Below, piece by piece: positions 25,061 through 33,262 of a DNA stretch of 64,000 bases (the stretch's first letter is position 1; every line of letters starts with the position of its first letter). The translations under genes were made by a program, and so were the position numbers. The stretch is from Pseudomonas entomophila (GTDB taxonomy: Bacteria > Pseudomonadota > Gammaproteobacteria > Pseudomonadales > Pseudomonadaceae). Location: contig NZ_JARPQB010000016.1 in the NCBI RefSeq assembly GCF_029478665.1, forward strand, positions 17,134-81,133, given 5' to 3'. Under the pieces are notes generated by a model. That model ran no database searches. It worked only from the letters and a program-made list of their open reading frames with translations, and was not told the DNA's origin.

Positions 25061-26359
25061 TCAATTGTTCCTTAAAGAAGAACGCAGGCTGGAAGTGATG
25101 GGGTTGAAGATGATCGAAGCGATGGATCGCTTGTCTGTCTTGATGTCCATGAGTACGGACATGCCGGGTTTTACTTTGCTGTCGAGGTCCTTTGAGAGTC
25201 TCCATTCTCCTAGTGCGGCTTCAAGGGTGTACTGACGGTTGCCCGGGCCGCCTGCCTGGGCGCGGTCTTCTTCGGAGTCGGCGCTGATCCAGGTCAGGCT
25301 CGCGCCAATGCTGCCGTAGAGTTGATAAGGGAATGCGTCGACCTTGACCTCGGCTGGCGCACCCACTGCAAGAAACCCCACATCGTTGGAGTTGGCCTTG
25401 GCCCTGACCACCAGGTTGGCATCCGCTGGCACCAGCTTGGTGATTTCCTCCGACGCCTTGACCATCTGCGTGGCGTGGGTGAGCTTGAGCTCGGTGATGT
25501 AGCCGGCCTGCGGCGACTCGATCGCCAGCAATCGGGAGTTGCGCCTGGCCTTGACCAGTTCGCTGCCCAGGTCGTCGAGGGTTCGCGCCAGGTTTTCCCG
25601 CTCCTTGAGCAGTTGCTCTGTCCGCGAACCGTGCAATGCGTCGACCTTGCCTTGGGTGATGACCAGTTCCTGATGTTCCTTGCGTAGCCGGGTCTTGAGA
25701 ATGATGCCTTCGTTGCGCAGGCGGTTACGCGTGTCGAGGTATTCCATGTACTTGAACCGGGAGATGGCACTGCCGGCACTATCGCGCACGGCTGCTTCCT
25801 GGGCGTCGGCGATGCGCAGCAGGTCCTTGTTCTTCTGGATCTCCGCCTGGGTGGAGACGATGGCCAGTTCACCGATGGTGGTCTGGCGCTCCAGGTCGAG
25901 CAGGGTCTGGCTGAAGTTGCGCTCCGAGGCACGCCACAATTCGAGCTCCTCGCGCGCGGCCGTGCCCTGGTCATGTTCGAAGGCCGGCGGTCGTTCGTGC
26001 AGCGAGGCCTGCACCCGCTCCTCCGCCAGCCGGGTCTTTTCGTGCAACGCTTCCAGCTTGGCCAGTTCAGCCTGCGACACCTGGGGGTCGAGCAGGGCAA
26101 TACGCTCGCCCTTGTTGACGAATTGACCTTCCTTGACCAGAACCTCCTTGATCTCGCCGGTTTCCACGGCCTGGATGCTTTTTACCTTGCCTTCGGGGGC
26201 GATACGCCCGCTGACGGTCACCACGGTATCGATCCTGACCAACGAGGCCGCGAGCATTGCCGCGAGCAGCAGCGCCACGGTGAGCTGGATGGCGACCCTT
26301 GGCAGGCGCCGGGCAGGTTGTTCGAGATACGCCGCCACATCGGGGTTGCAAGGGCTCAT
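25061..26359 (-). CDS. HlyD-family type I secretion adaptor
   Basis: 432 residues. One N-terminal membrane helix ('VAIQLTVALLLAAMLAASLV'), then a biotinyl-lipoyl-like half ('VETGEIKEVLVKEGQFVNKGERIALLDP'), a long coiled-coil hairpin (about residues 110-290), the second lipoyl half ('AGYITELKLTHATQMVKASEEITKLVPAD'), and a beta-barrel. It bridges the inner-membrane ABC exporter to a TolC-type outer-membrane channel; no TolC gene is in the window, so a housekeeping one is probably used. Starts inside the ABC gene stop (ATGA overlap). Confidence 0.93.
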   Translation of the reverse strand: MSPCNPDVAAYLEQPARRLPRVAIQLTVALLLAAMLAASLVRIDTVVTVSGRIAPEGKVKSIQAVETGEIKEVLVKEGQFVNKGERIALLDPQVSQAELAKLEALHEKTRLAEERVQASLHERPPAFEHDQGTAAREELELWRASERNFSQTLLDLERQTTIGELAIVSTQAEIQKNKDLLRIADAQEAAVRDSAGSAISRFKYMEYLDTRNRLRNEGIILKTRLRKEHQELVITQGKVDALHGSRTEQLLKERENLARTLDDLGSELVKARRNSRLLAIESPQAGYITELKLTHATQMVKASEEITKLVPADANLVVRAKANSNDVGFLAVGAPAEVKVDAFPYQLYGSIGASLTWISADSEEDRAQAGGPGNRQYTLEAALGEWRLSKDLDSKVKPGMSVLMDIKTDKRSIASIIFNPITSSLRSSLRNN

Positions 26360-28374
26360 ACGGCTTCGTCCAGGCTGTGGCGGGTGTCTTGCAGCACAAG
26401 GCTGCCGTGTTCGAGGCAGTAGATCCGGTCATAGCCGGCCAGCGAACGCGGTCGGTGCGAAACAGTGATCACCGTCAGCTCGGGGAAATGCCGGATCAGG
26501 TTGTCGTGGATCAACTGTTCGGTCTGCTCGTCCAGCGCACTGGTCGACTCGTCCAGCAGCAGGATGTCCGGTTTGGACGCAAGCGCCCTGAGCAGGCAGA
26601 TGCGTTGGCGCTGGCCCCCCGAGAGGCTACCGCCGCCCTCGCCGAGGATGCGCTGGTAGTGGTCTGGATGGGCTTCGATGATGTCATCGGCGCAGGCAAG
26701 CCTGGCAAGCGCGTCCAGTGCCGGACGGTCGGTCATGGCGTTGAGTGGCGTGATGTTGTCGAGCAAGGTGCCGCTGAACAGGAATGCCTGTTGTGGCAGC
26801 AGACAGACCTTGTGCCGGATGAAGGCCTGGTTGTACTGGCGGATATCCACGCCATTGGCCGCCACGCGGCCCCCCTGCGGCTGATAGGCGTTGGCCAGCA
26901 GCTTGAGCAGCGTGCTCTTGCCGCAGCCGCTGCGGCCGACGATGGCGATTTTCTCGCCTTGCTGGATGTCCAGGTTGACGGCATCCAGCAGCGCCGGCCC
27001 CTTGGGGCCATAGCGAAACGTCAGGCGGTCTGCGCTGAGCATGGAAATACGCGGGGTAGTGAGGGCTTTTTCGGGCTCCGCCGGCGCGACCTTGTCCTCC
27101 AGCTCAAGGAAGCTGGACAAGGCGTTGCGCAGTTCCTGCAGCGTGTAGGTGGCACGGGCGATAGGGTGGAACACACGGCTGGAGAACATCTGGAAGGCAA
27201 CGAGCTGGCCCATGCTCATGTGGTTGTCGAGCACCAGCAGGGCGCCATACCACAAGGTCCCCAGGATACCCAGGCGTTGGACCCAGATGTTGGTGGCCAC
27301 CGTCCAGTTGGCGTGGCGAGCATCTCGGCAGCCCTGTTCGGCATCGGCCAGCAGTTGCGCGCCAAGGCGCGATTGGACGAGGCCTTCGCGGCCTGTCAGT
27401 TTCAGGGTCTCGATGCCCTGCAAAGCCTCGGTCAGCAGCGCGGGTGCCTGGGATGCCTGGGCGGGCCTGGCCTGGCGGATGCGGTCGAACAGCAGGTTCA
27501 GCGAGAAGATCACCAGGATGAAGGCGCTGGAAAGCACGGTCAGTGGCAGGCTGTAGGCCATCATCAGCACCACGAACACCAGGCAGAAGGCCAGGTCCAG
27601 CGCGTTGAACAGGCCGCCGGAAAAGTTCAGCTTGCGGAATATGTCGGCGCGCCGTGCAGTCTCCACCAATTCGCCGACTTTACTGGCCCCATAGAAGGGC
27701 AGTGGCTTGTCCAGCAGCGAGGCATGGACGCGCGAGGCGATCAGCATGTCGAGTTTGGCGCCGGCTTCGGTGCTCACATACACCCGGGCCAATGACAGCG
27801 CCAGTTCGCAGCAGGCGAGGATGATGGCCAGGCTGCCGAAAACGTGCAGGGCGGACAGGTTCTGGTGGACCAGTACCCGGTCGATGATGATCTGGCTGAA
27901 GATCGGGATGGAAAAGCCGAGCGTCTGGATCAGCAGGGTAGCGCCGGCGATCAGTGCCACGGTGGGACCATCGAAATAGTGACGCAGCGCGGCACGCAGG
28001 CTCAGAGCGCCGGTCGGGTTTCTTTTCAATTGCAGGGCTGAGCCGATGAGCATGCGCTTGACTTCGGCCAACGGCAGCATCAACGGGGTGTCCGGCATGC
28101 CTGGCTGGAAGATGAAACACAGGCCTCTTTCCAGCTTGGCCAGGACACACAGGCCGTGCTCTTCAAGGTTGATGAGCAGGGGCTGGGGTGCTCGATCCAG
28201 GTGTTGTGCCGCCCAGGCCTTGCAAGTGAAACCTTGCTGCCTTGCCAGTGAGCGGCATTGCTTTTCCAGGGGTTGGGACGAAACCGAATGGCGTTGACGC
28301 TGCAAGGCCAGTGGGTCGGTGGCATGGCCCTGCAATGACAGGCAGAAGCACAGGCTTGGAACAATCCCGTCCAT
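26356..28374 (-). CDS. HlyB-type ABC exporter with degenerate C39-like domain
   Basis: 672 residues. Residues 1-130 align in layout with the C39-like domain of HlyB; the peptidase Cys position (the C of a DCG motif in true C39 peptidases) is not conserved ('IVPSLCFCLSL'), so it should bind and not cleave its cargo. Membrane domain about 140-430 ('IFSQIIIDRVLVHQNLSAL', 'LMMAYSLPLTVL'). Nucleotide-binding domain: Walker A 'VGRSGCGKST', signature 'LSGGQRQR', Walker B 'DILLLDES'. First gene of a five-gene operon; RBS AAGGCGC. The AT-rich 28375-28650 region upstream holds its promoter. Confidence 0.92.
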   Translation of the reverse strand: MDGIVPSLCFCLSLQGHATDPLALQRQRHSVSSQPLEKQCRSLARQQGFTCKAWAAQHLDRAPQPLLINLEEHGLCVLAKLERGLCFIFQPGMPDTPLMLPLAEVKRMLIGSALQLKRNPTGALSLRAALRHYFDGPTVALIAGATLLIQTLGFSIPIFSQIIIDRVLVHQNLSALHVFGSLAIILACCELALSLARVYVSTEAGAKLDMLIASRVHASLLDKPLPFYGASKVGELVETARRADIFRKLNFSGGLFNALDLAFCLVFVVLMMAYSLPLTVLSSAFILVIFSLNLLFDRIRQARPAQASQAPALLTEALQGIETLKLTGREGLVQSRLGAQLLADAEQGCRDARHANWTVATNIWVQRLGILGTLWYGALLVLDNHMSMGQLVAFQMFSSRVFHPIARATYTLQELRNALSSFLELEDKVAPAEPEKALTTPRISMLSADRLTFRYGPKGPALLDAVNLDIQQGEKIAIVGRSGCGKSTLLKLLANAYQPQGGRVAANGVDIRQYNQAFIRHKVCLLPQQAFLFSGTLLDNITPLNAMTDRPALDALARLACADDIIEAHPDHYQRILGEGGGSLSGGQRQRICLLRALASKPDILLLDESTSALDEQTEQLIHDNLIRHFPELTVITVSHRPRSLAGYDRIYCLEHGSLVLQDTRHSLDEAV

Positions 28375-28650
28375 GGAAGCGCCTTAAAAGAGAATGATTT
28401 AGATATGGATTTATCGCGGCATCATACATTTTTTACATTTTGTAACATCTATATTTGTTAATCGTAAGCGATTGATTTGATTGCAAAAATCTATTGAGAG
28501 AGGTGGCTCTCGAAGGGTGGGGTGCGCGCTGCGGATGCGTGGATATTCTGCAAAAATGATGGCTTTATGCTGGCAACTGAAGCGAATGCCGTTGCCGAGT
28601 GTGAGGGGGCTACTGCGTGCCCAGAACGGGCCAGACGGGGAAGTGGGAAC
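28375..28650 (-). promoter_or_regulatory. AT-rich promoter region of the ABC/HlyD/lysozyme-like operon
   Basis: The part from about 28385 to 28500 is much more AT-rich than its surroundings, with repeated ACATTT/ACAAAAT segments. It lies between the exporter start and the terminator of the upstream polyamine gene, so the operon has its own promoter. No exact operator can be named. Confidence 0.5.
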
Positions 28651-28676
28651 AAAAGAAAAGGGGCCTTTCGGCCCCC
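28651..28676 (-). terminator. Rho-independent terminator of the polyamine operon
   Basis: GGGGCC (28660-28665) and GGCCCC (28670-28675) form a compact GC stem. On the minus strand it is followed by a T-rich tract (complement of AAAAGAAAAG). Confidence 0.85.
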
Positions 28677-28701
28677 TCAGTGTTTCATGTTGGCTTGGCT
28701 A

Positions 28702-29946
28702 TCAAGCCTCGGCGTCCCATGCACGGTCGCCGTTCTCATCCTTGACGCGGGTCGGCAGGCCCATCACGTCCAGCGCCTTGAGGAACGGCTCGGCCGGCAG
28801 CTCCTCGACGTTGACCATGCGCCCGGCGTCCCACTGGCCGCGAGCGACCAGCAGGGCGGCAGCCACCGGTGGCACGCCGGCGGTGTAGGAGATGCCCTGG
28901 CTGTCGGTCTCGGCGTAGGCTTCTTCGTGATCCGCCACGTTGTAGATGAACACCTCGCGCGGCTGGCCGTCCTTGGTGCCCTTGACCAGGTCGCCGATGC
29001 AGGTCTTTCCGGTGTAGCCCGGGGCCAGCGAAGCTGGATCAGGAAGCACGGCCTTGACCACTTTCAACGGCACCACTTCCAGGCCTTCGGCGGTCTTGAC
29101 CGGTTGCTCGGAGAGCAGGCCGAGGTTCTTCAGCACGGTGAACACGTTGATGTAGTGCTCGCCGAAGCTCATCCAGAAGCGCACGTTCGGCACGTTCAGG
29201 TTCTTCGAGATCGAATGAACCTCGTCGTGGCCCGTCAGGTACAGGTTCTGCGAACCGACCACCGGCAGGTCGTCGGTGCGCTTGACCTCGAACATGGTGT
29301 TGCTGGTCCACTGGCTGTTCTGCCAGCTCCATACTTGCCCGGTGAACTCGCGGAAGTTGATTTCCGGGTCGAAGTTGGTGGCGAAGTACTTGCCGTGGGA
29401 CCCGGCATTGACGTCGAGGATGTCGATCGAGTCAATGTGGTCGAAATACTGCTGCTGCGCGAGTTTCGCGTAGCTGTTCACCACACCCGGGTCGAAGCCG
29501 ACACCAAGAATGGCGGTAATGTTCTTCTGCTGGCACTCTTCGAGGTGTTTCCACTCGTAGTTGCCATACCAGGGCGGGGTTTCGCAGATCTTGCCCGGTT
29601 CTTCGTGAATCGCGGTGTCAAGATAAGCGACACCGGTATCGATGCAGGCGCGCAGCACCGACATGTTGAGGAAGGCGGAACCAACGTTGATCACGATCTG
29701 CGATTCGGTCTCGCGGATCAGTGCCTTGGTGGCCTCGACATCGAGGGCGTTGAGCGAGAAGGCCTGGATGTCGGCGGGTACCTTGAGGCTACCCTTGGCC
29801 TTGACGCTGTCGATGATGGCCTGGCATTTGGAGATGTTCCGTGACGCAATCGCAATACGACCCAGTTCGTCGTTATGCTGTGCGCACTTGTGGGCCACCA
29901 CCTTGGCGACACCTCCTGCACCAATGATAAGAACGTTCTTCTTCAA
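28702..29946 (-). CDS. Carboxy(nor)spermidine synthase (saccharopine dehydrogenase-like)
   Basis: 414 residues; starts with TTG at 29946 after AAGGAGAGC. NAD(P)-binding 'KNVLIIGAGGVAKVVAHKCAQH', then 'INVGSAFLNMSVLRACIDTGVAYLDTA', 'GVGFDPGVVNSYAKLA', 'VNAGSHGKYFATNFDPEINFREF'. It reductively condenses aspartate semialdehyde with a diamine (putrescine or diaminopropane) to form carboxyspermidine or carboxynorspermidine. The decarboxylase nspC lies 30 bases upstream in the same operon, giving a complete alternative spermidine/norspermidine pathway that needs no decarboxylated S-adenosylmethionine. Confidence 0.9.
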   Translation of the reverse strand: MKKNVLIIGAGGVAKVVAHKCAQHNDELGRIAIASRNISKCQAIIDSVKAKGSLKVPADIQAFSLNALDVEATKALIRETESQIVINVGSAFLNMSVLRACIDTGVAYLDTAIHEEPGKICETPPWYGNYEWKHLEECQQKNITAILGVGFDPGVVNSYAKLAQQQYFDHIDSIDILDVNAGSHGKYFATNFDPEINFREFTGQVWSWQNSQWTSNTMFEVKRTDDLPVVGSQNLYLTGHDEVHSISKNLNVPNVRFWMSFGEHYINVFTVLKNLGLLSEQPVKTAEGLEVVPLKVVKAVLPDPASLAPGYTGKTCIGDLVKGTKDGQPREVFIYNVADHEEAYAETDSQGISYTAGVPPVAAALLVARGQWDAGRMVNVEELPAEPFLKALDVMGLPTRVKDENGDRAWDAEA

Positions 29947-29976
29947 TTCAGCTGCTCTCCTTCATGAAAGCCTGTC

Positions 29977-31074
29977 TTACGACAGGCTCGAAACGTAGTC
30001 GTCGAAACCGAACTCGCGCACCACCTCGACGCTGCCGTCGAGCTGCTTGACCGCGATGGACGGCATTTTCAGACCGTTGAACCAGTTTTTCTTGACCATG
30101 GTGTAGCCGGCGGTGTCGACGAACGACAGGCGGTCACCGATCTGCAGCGGCTTGTCGAACTGATATTCGCCGAAGATATCGCCGGCCAGGCACGACTTGC
30201 CGCAGACCATGTAGGTGTGCGCCCCGTCATTGGGCGCCATCTTGGCGTTGAGGCGGTAGATCAGCAGGTCGAGCAGGTGCGCCTCGATCGAGCTGTCGAC
30301 CACGGCCAGGTGCTTGCCGTTGTACAGGGTGTCGAGCACGGTCACTTCCAGCGAGGCGCTGTTGGTGATGGCGGCTTCGCCCGGCTCCAGGTAAACCTGT
30401 ACGGCGTATTTTTCCGCGAAGGCTTTCAGGCGCGCGCAGAAGGCATCGACCGCATAGTCTTCACCGGTGAAGTGGATGCCGCCACCGAGGCTGACCCACT
30501 CGACCTGGTGCAGCAGGTGGCCGAAGCGTTCCTCGATGTGCGACAGCATCTTGTCGAACAGGCTGAAGTCGCCGTTCTCGCAGTTGTTGTGGAACATGAA
30601 GCCGGAAATCTTCTCGATCACCTTCTCGATCTTTTCCGGGTCCCATTCACCGAGGCGGCTGAACGGGCGCGCAGGGTCGGCCAGCAGGTAGTCGGAGCTG
30701 CTCACCTGCGGGTTGACGCGCAGGCCGCGGACCTTGCCTTCGGATTGTTCTGTGAAGCGCTCGAGCTGGCCGATGGAGTTGAAGATGATCTTGTCGCAGT
30801 TCTCGAGCATCTCTTCGACTTCATCGTCGGCCCAGGCCACGCTGTAGGCGTGGGTTTCGCCTTCGAACTTCTGGCGGCCGAGCTTGAGCTCGTACAGCGA
30901 AGACGAAGTGGTGCCATCCATGTACTGCTGCATCAGGTCGAACACCGACCAGGTGGCGAAGCATTTGAGGGCGAGCAGGGCCTTGGCCCCGGACTGCTGG
31001 CGAACGTAGGCAATCTTTTCCATGTTGCCCAGCAGCTTTTGTTTATCGATGAGGTAGTACGGCGTCTTGATCAT
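29977..31074 (-). CDS. nspC: Carboxynorspermidine/carboxyspermidine decarboxylase
   Basis: 365 residues, the usual length. PLP-dependent alanine-racemase-fold decarboxylase: PLP lysine Lys37 in 'LLALKCFATWSVFD', 'SLGGGIHFTGEDYAVDAF' (phosphate loop), 'LEPGEAAITNSASLEVTVLDT' and 'CGKSCLAGDIFGEY', carrying the catalytic cysteine. It removes CO2 from carboxy(nor)spermidine to give (nor)spermidine. First gene of the operon, divergent from the YebC-family gene. Confidence 0.95.
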   Translation of the reverse strand: MIKTPYYLIDKQKLLGNMEKIAYVRQQSGAKALLALKCFATWSVFDLMQQYMDGTTSSSLYELKLGRQKFEGETHAYSVAWADDEVEEMLENCDKIIFNSIGQLERFTEQSEGKVRGLRVNPQVSSSDYLLADPARPFSRLGEWDPEKIEKVIEKISGFMFHNNCENGDFSLFDKMLSHIEERFGHLLHQVEWVSLGGGIHFTGEDYAVDAFCARLKAFAEKYAVQVYLEPGEAAITNSASLEVTVLDTLYNGKHLAVVDSSIEAHLLDLLIYRLNAKMAPNDGAHTYMVCGKSCLAGDIFGEYQFDKPLQIGDRLSFVDTAGYTMVKKNWFNGLKMPSIAVKQLDGSVEVVREFGFDDYVSSLS

Positions 31075-31336
31075 TTAAAGGCCCCCGGCCAGGCCGGCCA
31101 AAAAAAGGACACGCATTGTGCCTTCACTTGCCACTATTCGAAAGGGCGCAAGGCGCATTTCGTCTGAGTTGCGTGGGTGACAGGCCCAGTTGAACAGAAG
31201 ATTGTGACTGTCCGGGGCTGCGCTCAGGTTCCGCGCCTGCACGATGTGTTGTCGATCCTGGCCCGAGGGCGTATAAACTGCACCCACTTTTGGCCGGTCG
31301 CTTCCTGAACCGGCCGCTGAAACAAAGAGAGTCGAT

Positions 31337-32047
31337 ATGGGCGCACAGTGGAAAGCCAAGCATAGAGAAACGGCGGCCAACGCCAAGGGCAAGATCATGG
31401 GCAAGCTGGCCAAGGAGATCCAGATCGCCGCCAAGTCCGGCGCCGATCCGGACATGAACCCACGCCTGCGCCTGGCCATCGTCCAGGCCAAGAAAGCCTC
31501 GATGACCCGTGAGACCCTGGAGCGTGCGATCAAGAAAGGCGCAGGCCTGGACGGCGAGGCCGTGCAGTACCATGCCGTCAGCTACGAAGGCTTCGCCCCG
31601 CACCAGGTGCCGCTGATCGTCGAGTGCCTGACCGACAACGTCAACCGTACCGTGGCCCAGATCCGCGTGCTGTTCCGCAAGGGCCAGCTGGGCGCCAGCG
31701 GTTCGGTGGCCTGGGACTTCAACCATGTCGGCCTGATCGAGGCCACCCCGGAGGGTGACGCTGATCCGGAAATGGCCGCTATCGAAGCCGGTGCCCAGGA
31801 CTTCGAGGACGGCGAGGAAGAGGGTTCGACCCTGTTCATCACTGACACCACCGACCTGGACGCGGTGCAGAAGGCTCTGCCGGAGCAAGGTTTCACCGTG
31901 ACCTCGGCGAAGATCGGCTACACCCCGAAGAACCCGGTGAGTGCCGCCAGCCTGAGCGCCGAGGCGTTGGCCGAAGTCGAGGCGTTCCTCGAGGCGATCG
32001 ACGAGAACGAAGACGTGCAGAACGTCTATGTCGGCCTGACCGACTGA
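31337..32047 (+). CDS. YebC/PmpR-family protein (second paralogue)
   Basis: 236 residues; AAAGAGAG upstream. Family features: '[19 protein letters not shown]', '[26 protein letters not shown]', '[17 protein letters not shown]', '[21 protein letters not shown]', '[12 protein letters not shown]'. The N-terminus lacks the AGHSKW of classic YebC, so this is a paralogue and not the ruvC-linked gene. YebC proteins act as DNA-binding regulators, and some members relieve ribosome stalling at proline-rich motifs; which applies here is unknown. Confidence 0.92.
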   Translation: MGAQWKAKHRETAANAKGKIMGKLAKEIQIAAKSGADPDMNPRLRLAIVQAKKASMTRETLERAIKKGAGLDGEAVQYHAVSYEGFAPHQVPLIVECLTDNVNRTVAQIRVLFRKGQLGASGSVAWDFNHVGLIEATPEGDADPEMAAIEAGAQDFEDGEEEGSTLFITDTTDLDAVQKALPEQGFTVTSAKIGYTPKNPVSAASLSAEALAEVEAFLEAIDENEDVQNVYVGLTD

Positions 32048-32059
32048 TCGAGCCAGCGC

Positions 32060-32118
32060 TTCGCCGGCAAGCCGGCTCCTACACGCAGTTGCCCCGTAGG
32101 AGCCGGCTTGCCGGCGAA
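32060..32118. repeat. REP inverted pair, 23-bp arms
   Basis: TTCGCCGGCAAGCCGGCTCC... at 32060-32082 is the exact complement of 32096-32118, with a 13-base spacer. It lies just after the YebC-family gene and can act as its terminator. Confidence 0.85.
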
Positions 32119-32150
32119 TGGGCACTTGGATTCAACACAGGGGAGCCTGC

Positions 32151-33095
32151 ATGAACCCCACCTTCGCCTCCCTCAGCCTCGCCCACCTGCGCACCCTCGA
32201 CTGCCTCCTGCATTTAAAGAACCTCAGCCACGCCGCCGAGCGCCTGGGCTGCAGCCAGCCCGCGCTCAGCCGCCAGCTGGCCCACCTGCGCGAAGCCTTC
32301 GACGACCCGTTGCTGGTGCGTCAGGGCCGCGGTTATGTGCTCAGCGAGCACGCCGAGGCATTGGTCGAACCGCTACGCCAGGTGCTGGACGAGCTTAGCG
32401 CTTTGCGCCAACCCGCCGCCTTCGACCCGGCCCGTTGCGAGCGGCGATTCTGCCTGGCGGCGTCGGACTATGTGGCCGAGCACATGCTGCCGTTGTTGGT
32501 GGCAGCATTGGAGCGCGAGGCACCAGGGGTGTCGCTGGAATACCGCACCTGGCAGGCCGGGCAGTACGCCTTGCTGGCCAGTGGCGAGATAGACCTGGCC
32601 ACCACGCTGTTCGACGAGTCGCCACCTAACTTGCACGGCCGCCTGCTCGGCGAGGACCGTGCGGTGTGCCTGATGCGCCATGACCATCCACTGACCGTGC
32701 GCGCCGATCTGAGCCAGGACGACTACCTGGCGTTCAAGCATGTGCGGGTGTCCGGTGGTGGCGACAAGGACAGCTTCATCGACCGCCATCTCCGTGCCCA
32801 GGGCATGCAACGGCGGATCAGCCTGGAGGTGCCGTTCTTCAGCGCCATGGTCCAGGTGGTCGCCAACGGCCAGGCGCTGGCCACGGTGCCCGAGCATATC
32901 GCCACGCAATTGGCGCGGTTGCATGGCCTGGCTTGGCGGCCGATGGGGTTCATCACGCATACCCAGCGTTACTGGGTGGTCTGGCATCAGCGCCTGCAAG
33001 CCTCGGCCGAGCACCGTTGGTTGCGCAACCGGGTGTACGAACTGTGGCGTCAGTCGCAGTTCGGTGTGCAGGGCGGGCATGCGCCTTCGCCATAG
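32151..33095 (+). CDS. LysR-family regulator upstream of the decarboxylase
   Basis: 314 residues from the ATG at 32151 (GGGGAGCC upstream). NodD-like winged helix 'LAHLRTLDCLLHLKNLSHAAERLGCSQPALSRQLAHLREAFDDPLLVRQGRG', then an effector domain beginning 'RFCLAASDYVAEHMLPLLVAALERE'. Same strand as and 167 bases before the aromatic amino acid decarboxylase gene; the same two-gene order is remembered from P. putida KT2440, so it may regulate that gene, although a 54-bp REP palindrome separates them. Confidence 0.9.
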   Translation: MNPTFASLSLAHLRTLDCLLHLKNLSHAAERLGCSQPALSRQLAHLREAFDDPLLVRQGRGYVLSEHAEALVEPLRQVLDELSALRQPAAFDPARCERRFCLAASDYVAEHMLPLLVAALEREAPGVSLEYRTWQAGQYALLASGEIDLATTLFDESPPNLHGRLLGEDRAVCLMRHDHPLTVRADLSQDDYLAFKHVRVSGGGDKDSFIDRHLRAQGMQRRISLEVPFFSAMVQVVANGQALATVPEHIATQLARLHGLAWRPMGFITHTQRYWVVWHQRLQASAEHRWLRNRVYELWRQSQFGVQGGHAPSP

Positions 33096-33170
33096 CAGCT
33101 ATGCGCGATACGGGGTTATTCATTGGCAAGAGGCCGCCTAGACTGCTGGGCATCGAGTTGTCTGAAACAG

Positions 33171-33224
33171 CCTGTTCGCCGGCAAGCCGGCTCCTACGTA
33201 GGAGCCGGCTTGCCGGCGAACAGG
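33171..33224. repeat. Perfect 54-bp REP palindrome
   Basis: Two 27-bp REP units head to head without spacer (33171-33197 and 33198-33224). It lies between the LysR gene and the decarboxylase start and could form a cruciform or end transcription from the regulator. Confidence 0.9.
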
Positions 33225-33262
33225 CCGGTACAGGCAGCGGACAACCCTCAGGAGACCGCTAC

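Noticed and set aside
22585..28374. Reading the exporter operon as a lanthipeptide or other RiPP cluster
   Set aside because: No small precursor, lanthionine synthetase, YcaO or radical SAM maturase is present, and the exporter lacks an evident C39 catalytic cysteine.
28385..28420. Fur box before the ABC exporter gene
   Set aside because: A partial GATTTA/TAAATC similarity exists but too few positions match the 19-base Fur consensus.
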